Source of the DNA: CAVYGM01 sp963768025
GTDB taxonomy: Bacteria; Bacteroidota; Bacteroidia; Cytophagales; Spirosomataceae
NCBI GenBank assembly: GCA_963768025.1
Contig: CAVYGM010000003.1
Location: forward strand, 62,001 to 126,000
Length of the DNA: 64,000 bases
Direction of reading: 5' to 3'
Positions within the stretch are counted from its first letter, which is position 1, and each line of letters opens with the position of its first letter. The notes beneath the pieces were generated by a model. That model saw only the letters and a list, made by a program, of their open reading frames with translations. It was not told where the DNA came from and did not search any database. Shown here in pieces: positions 60,856 to 64,000 of the stretch. The translations under genes were made by a program, and so were the position numbers.

Positions 60856-61624
60856 AGTACCCCATTACTTTGTAAACCAGGTAGCCTACCCATTCCCGCC
60901 ACAGTAGGTGGGCATAGCCAAACATCTCGGGGTCGGGGCGGAGGTAGTCTTTTAGGGTAGGGGATCGGAAAGATCCGTAGATATCCGCCGGAAATACGGC
61001 CGGATCCAATCCTACTTTCCGGAAACAGCCCACGGCCCGCCGCAGGTGAAAGGACGAGGTAATGAGCACAAAACGCCCTTTTGGAAATTGCTTTCGAAGC
61101 AGAGCGGCAGAGTTTGCGGCATTTTGGCGGGTATTGCGTGAGGTACCTTCCAGCAGAATATCCCCCCGGGGTATTCCCCAGTTGCTCAGCAATTGGGCGG
61201 TCAGTTGGCCGTCGTCCTGGCGGAGCTTCATTACGCGGGGTTGGTCGGCACCACTGATCAGAATCTTTTTTATCTTACCCGCCTTATACAGCAGATAGGC
61301 CTGAAAAAAACGATCGGCGTGCCGACCAAAGCCTGGGTGGTCGGCGGTAGCCGAAGGCATGCCTATCATCCCGCCCGTCAGTACGATACCGACGTCGTAG
61401 CTTCCGGCTACATCCTCTATGTTTTGGGGCTCGTATTCCCACCATTGAAATGCTTTATGCACCAAAAATGAATTACAAAGCGTGTACAGGATGATCAAAA
61501 CCGCCAGGATGGTTTTTTTGGATCGGCCTTTGTTTTTGGTGAAGTAGGCATATATCAACAGAATGAGTATAAAACTCAGGGGCATCAGGAAGAAATCAAC
61601 GGTCTTGGATAGAAAAAAGAACAT
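60851..61624 (-). CDS. YdcF/ElyC-type DUF218 membrane protein
   Basis: 257 residues. Two N-terminal membrane helices (MPLSFILILLIYAYF and TILAVLIILYTLCNSFL), then a DUF218 Rossmann-like domain: YDVGIVLTGGM, KKILISGADQP, LLEGTSRNTRQNAANSAALL and FVLITSSFHLRRAV. The TSxHxxRA block is the family hallmark. Relatives (ElyC, SanA) affect envelope polysaccharide metabolism. Inner membrane with the domain probably in the periplasm; role here not shown. Confidence 0.85.
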   Translation of the reverse strand: MFFFLSKTVDFFLMPLSFILILLIYAYFTKNKGRSKKTILAVLIILYTLCNSFLVHKAFQWWEYEPQNIEDVAGSYDVGIVLTGGMIGMPSATADHPGFGRHADRFFQAYLLYKAGKIKKILISGADQPRVMKLRQDDGQLTAQLLSNWGIPRGDILLEGTSRNTRQNAANSAALLRKQFPKGRFVLITSSFHLRRAVGCFRKVGLDPAVFPADIYGSFRSPTLKDYLRPDPEMFGYAHLLWREWVGYLVYKVMGYC

Positions 61625-61701
61625 GTGGGTACGAGTGGGAACGATTATGTCGTTTTGATGTTAAATTTGCGAAAGAAGTTAATTTGCGAAAAAGTAAAAG
61701 T

Positions 61702-63177
61702 ATGAAAAAAGGTTTGATCGTGGCCTTAGGCCTGGGCTTATTGTGTGCCGTTTGGTCAGGAAGTACCCTGTCTGCACAGGGGTATCGGATTGAAGCCACT
61801 TTAACCGGCCTGAAAGATACGTCCTGTATACTGGGCCACTATAATTATAGCAATCAGCAGTTTATAGCCAAAGACACCGCCCGGGCCGATAGCCAGGGTC
61901 ATTTGGTGTTTCAGGATACCAAACCACTACCGGGAGGATTGTACCTAATATTGTTACCGGGAAACCGGCGCTGGGTGGAAGTGGTGTATTCGGGCAAGGA
62001 AACCGATTTTTCCTTGCGCACCGACACCCTCACCGTGGTGGAAAGCATGGTGGTGAAAGGCTCGGAAGAAAACCGGCTTTTCTATGAATACCAAAAAGGC
62101 CTTGGCAAAATAAGGGAAGAAGCCGCGGCACTGAGCGCCGAAAAAGCCCCTGCAAACGACAAGGCAGGTGCCGCGCTGGCGGATCAAAAAATGAAGGCCG
62201 TGCAGCAGAAATTCGATGATTTTTATAAAAACTTCATAAAAGAACATGGGGCTACTTTCACGGCCAAACTATTGAAAGCATCCATGGAGCCCGAAATTCC
62301 ACCCGCGCCGACGTTGTCCAACGGCAAAAAGGATTCCCTGTGGGTGTTCAATTATTACAAGACCCACTACTGGGATAATTTTGATTTTACGGATGAGCGG
62401 TTGATTCGGGCTCCTTTTTTGAAGCCCAGGCTGGAGCGCTACCTTAAAGACCTGGTCGTGCAGGTACCTGATTCTATTACTAAAGACGCCGACGCACTGA
62501 TCAAGAAAGCAGCCGGTAACAAAGAGTTAAAGTCCTACCTTGTCTATTACATCACGAGCGAATACGAGAACCCCAAGGTGGTAGGTACGGAGGGAGTATT
62601 TGTGCACATGGCCGAAAAATACTACCTCACCGGGCAGATGGACGTATCGGACGATGCCAAACGGCGCATCGCCGAGAAGGTAGGCAGCCATGAAACCGCT
62701 GCTGGTGGACCAGGTGATTCCCAATCTGGCGCTTTCGGATATGGAGCGAAAGCCCGTTAGTATCCACGGTGTGAAGGCGGACTATACGGTGCTGTTTTTT
62801 TATTCCCCTACCTGCGGACATTGCAAAGAAGCTGCCCCGGTATCTGAAGGAGTTTTATGACAACAACAAAGCGAAAGGCGTAAAGGTGTTGGCCATCGCC
62901 ACGGAGCAGAACCCCGAGGAGTGGCAGAAATACGTACGTGAGTACAAGCTCGAAGAGCTTCTGCATGGCTATGACTTATACCGCCCAGACCGATTACCGC
63001 ACTCAGTACGATGTGTTTTCCACGCCGACCATCTACGTGCTGGATAAGAACAAAAAAATCATCGCCCGCCGGATGCCCGTCGAGCAACTGGATGATTTCT
63101 TTAATTTTTACCTCAAAAATCAAGCCAAGGAAGGTACGAAAAGCGCTTCGGTTCAGGCTAAGACCAAGGGAGAATAA
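61702..63177 (+). CDS. TlpA-like thioredoxin-domain protein, frame broken
   Basis: ATG 61702 gives a signal peptide (GLIVALGLGLLCAVWSGSTLSAQG). About 490 residues when joined. The first ~330 residues are the N-terminal DUF4369-like beta domain and a helical linker. After breaks near 62690, 62840 and 62965 the C-terminal part is a thioredoxin fold with FFYSPTCGHCKEAAP (CxxC) and FSTPTIYVLDKNKKIIARR with the cis-proline. A periplasmic thiol-disulfide reductase, common in Bacteroidota. TAAATTTG at 61662-61669 may be its -7 element. Confidence 0.8.
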
Positions 63178-63200
63178 AAACTCAACAATCGCTGAAGGTG

Positions 63201-63230
63201 CAAGGACACGAAGAGAATCTCGTGTCCTTG
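63201..63230. terminator. Hairpin between convergent genes
   Basis: CAAGGACACGA (63201-63211) pairs with TCGTGTCCTTG (63220-63230). Only a weak T-rich tail (CTTTC) follows. Confidence 0.5.
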
Positions 63231-63288
63231 GCTTTCGCGGTTAACCACAAAACTTAGTACTTTTCGTAAAAGCTTCTGAATCGGCTCG

Positions 63289-64000
63289 TTAGGTTGGTGA
63301 ATAGATGGGCTTGCTGAACTCCACAAACAACTGCTGGGGCGGTGGCGGGAGTAGCTCTTTGGCTTTGGTGATTCGTTTTTGCTCGGGCGTCAGGGCGCGT
63401 TCGTCGCCATTGAAACTACCCCATTCGGATACCCAGGTGTACTCGCCCGGAAACTTCTGCTGGTAGACGATCTTCTTATTGTCAAAGTCCTTGATCTGCA
63501 TATCCAGAATACCGCCCGATAAAACCGTTTTGCGGCTCCGGGAAAGCTTGGCCGTTACTTTGTTGTACACGGGTACTTTTTTGCCCGCTACGGTGGTTTC
63601 GCCTACTTTCACACTGTCCTTGCTGGTGACATCATCCGTTTTGGTTTCGATCAGGGTTTGCCCCACCGAAAAATCATCGAATTGCAGCGTCACCACGTGA
63701 TCGGGGCGAACTTTGTCCTGAGGTAGCTTCTGTGGGGGTATAAAAGCGCACGAATTTGTTGAGGCGTCGATTGGTTTGTAAAAATTCATTTATCCGATCC
63801 TGAAAGTACTCGTTACTCAGCTGGTACGCCCGCGACGTAACTAGTACCTGCTCCACTACTACTCTGAAAGCGGCCTCCTTGTAGGCTTCGTCCATTTGGC
63901 GGGTAACGTCCCTGAAACTTGGCAAAAGCTCGTTTGCTTTTTCGAAATGCTCGAACGCCTGCCGGGCATTTTCTCGGCCGCTTTGCTGTAAGACTGACCA
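63289..64000 (-). CDS. Repeat-type protein of unknown function, 5' end outside window, frame broken
   Basis: Only the C-terminal ~235 residues are present. The N-terminal visible part (ARQAFEHFEKANELLPSFRDV) looks like a tetratricopeptide-type helical repeat. A helical stretch follows (YFQDRINEFLQTNRRLNKFVRFYTP), then a break near 63742, then beta-rich sequence (HVVTLQFDDFSVGQTL, KVTAKLSRSRKTVLSGGILDMQIKDFD) ending in EFSKPIYSPT. A second break may lie near 63970. No family assigned. Confidence 0.55.

Overview
The window comes from a member of the Bacteroidota, most likely Cytophagales. Diagnostic features are two SusC/SusD pairs, a hybrid two-component regulator of the HTCS type, C-terminal type IX secretion (T9SS) sorting domains, a fused LpxC-FabZ enzyme, and promoters of the TTTG-N19-TAnnTTTG form. 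The assignment is made by eye from family signatures; no search was run.

Layout. 1-8.9 kb: a forward rhamnose/lactate cluster: rhaEW-type aldolase/dehydrogenase (cut by the window edge), rhamnose isomerase, a LutA-like protein, a maleylpyruvate-isomerase-like protein, LutB, LutC, an NCS1-type permease and a 66-residue membrane protein. Everything from 2.13 to about 7.3 kb is riddled with single-base frame breaks although the protein sequence stays readable. 9-13.7 kb: reverse lipid A operon (HD hydrolase, lpxD, lpxC-fabZ, lpxA). 13.7 kb: a CAU tRNA with its own promoter, followed by a decayed copy of a tRNA 3' half. 14-19.4 kb: reverse cassette of a beta-propeller protein, a neutral-ceramidase-like protein, a Tat-exported DegT aminotransferase and a malate/lactate dehydrogenase family oxidoreductase, with REP-like palindromes at two of its boundaries. 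19.9-23.1 kb: multi-PAS histidine kinase and its response regulator. 23.6-27.1 kb: a very large secreted glycosidase-like protein with T9SS tail. 27.2-28 kb: a toxin-antitoxin-like pair. 28-41.8 kb: a polysaccharide utilisation locus (PUL), read leftwards: sulfatase, HTCS regulator, SusC, SusD, sulfatase, parallel beta-helix protein. 42.3-46.8 kb: DUF1800/DUF1501 pair and a DUF4382-like lipoprotein. 46.9-51 kb: GH92 mannosidase, metallo-beta-lactamase-fold hydrolase, patatin. 51.3-56.9 kb: second SusC/SusD set with a third lipoprotein. 57-64 kb: YfhO-like membrane protein, phosphofructokinase, DUF218 protein, thioredoxin-like protein, and an incomplete repeat-type protein.

Working together. 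The first cluster would take L-rhamnose to dihydroxyacetone phosphate and lactate (RhaI, RhaEW; the kinase is not in the window) and then lactate to pyruvate (LutABC). The sulfatase-rich PUL suggests a sulfated plant or algal polysaccharide; a rhamnose-bearing substrate is a speculative link between the two regions.

Data quality. At least 15 genes contain frame breaks that leave motifs intact on both sides. They are most easily explained by indel errors in an unpolished long-read assembly, and joined coordinates below are given on that basis. The 2.1-7.3 kb stretch is far worse than the rest and needs its own explanation.
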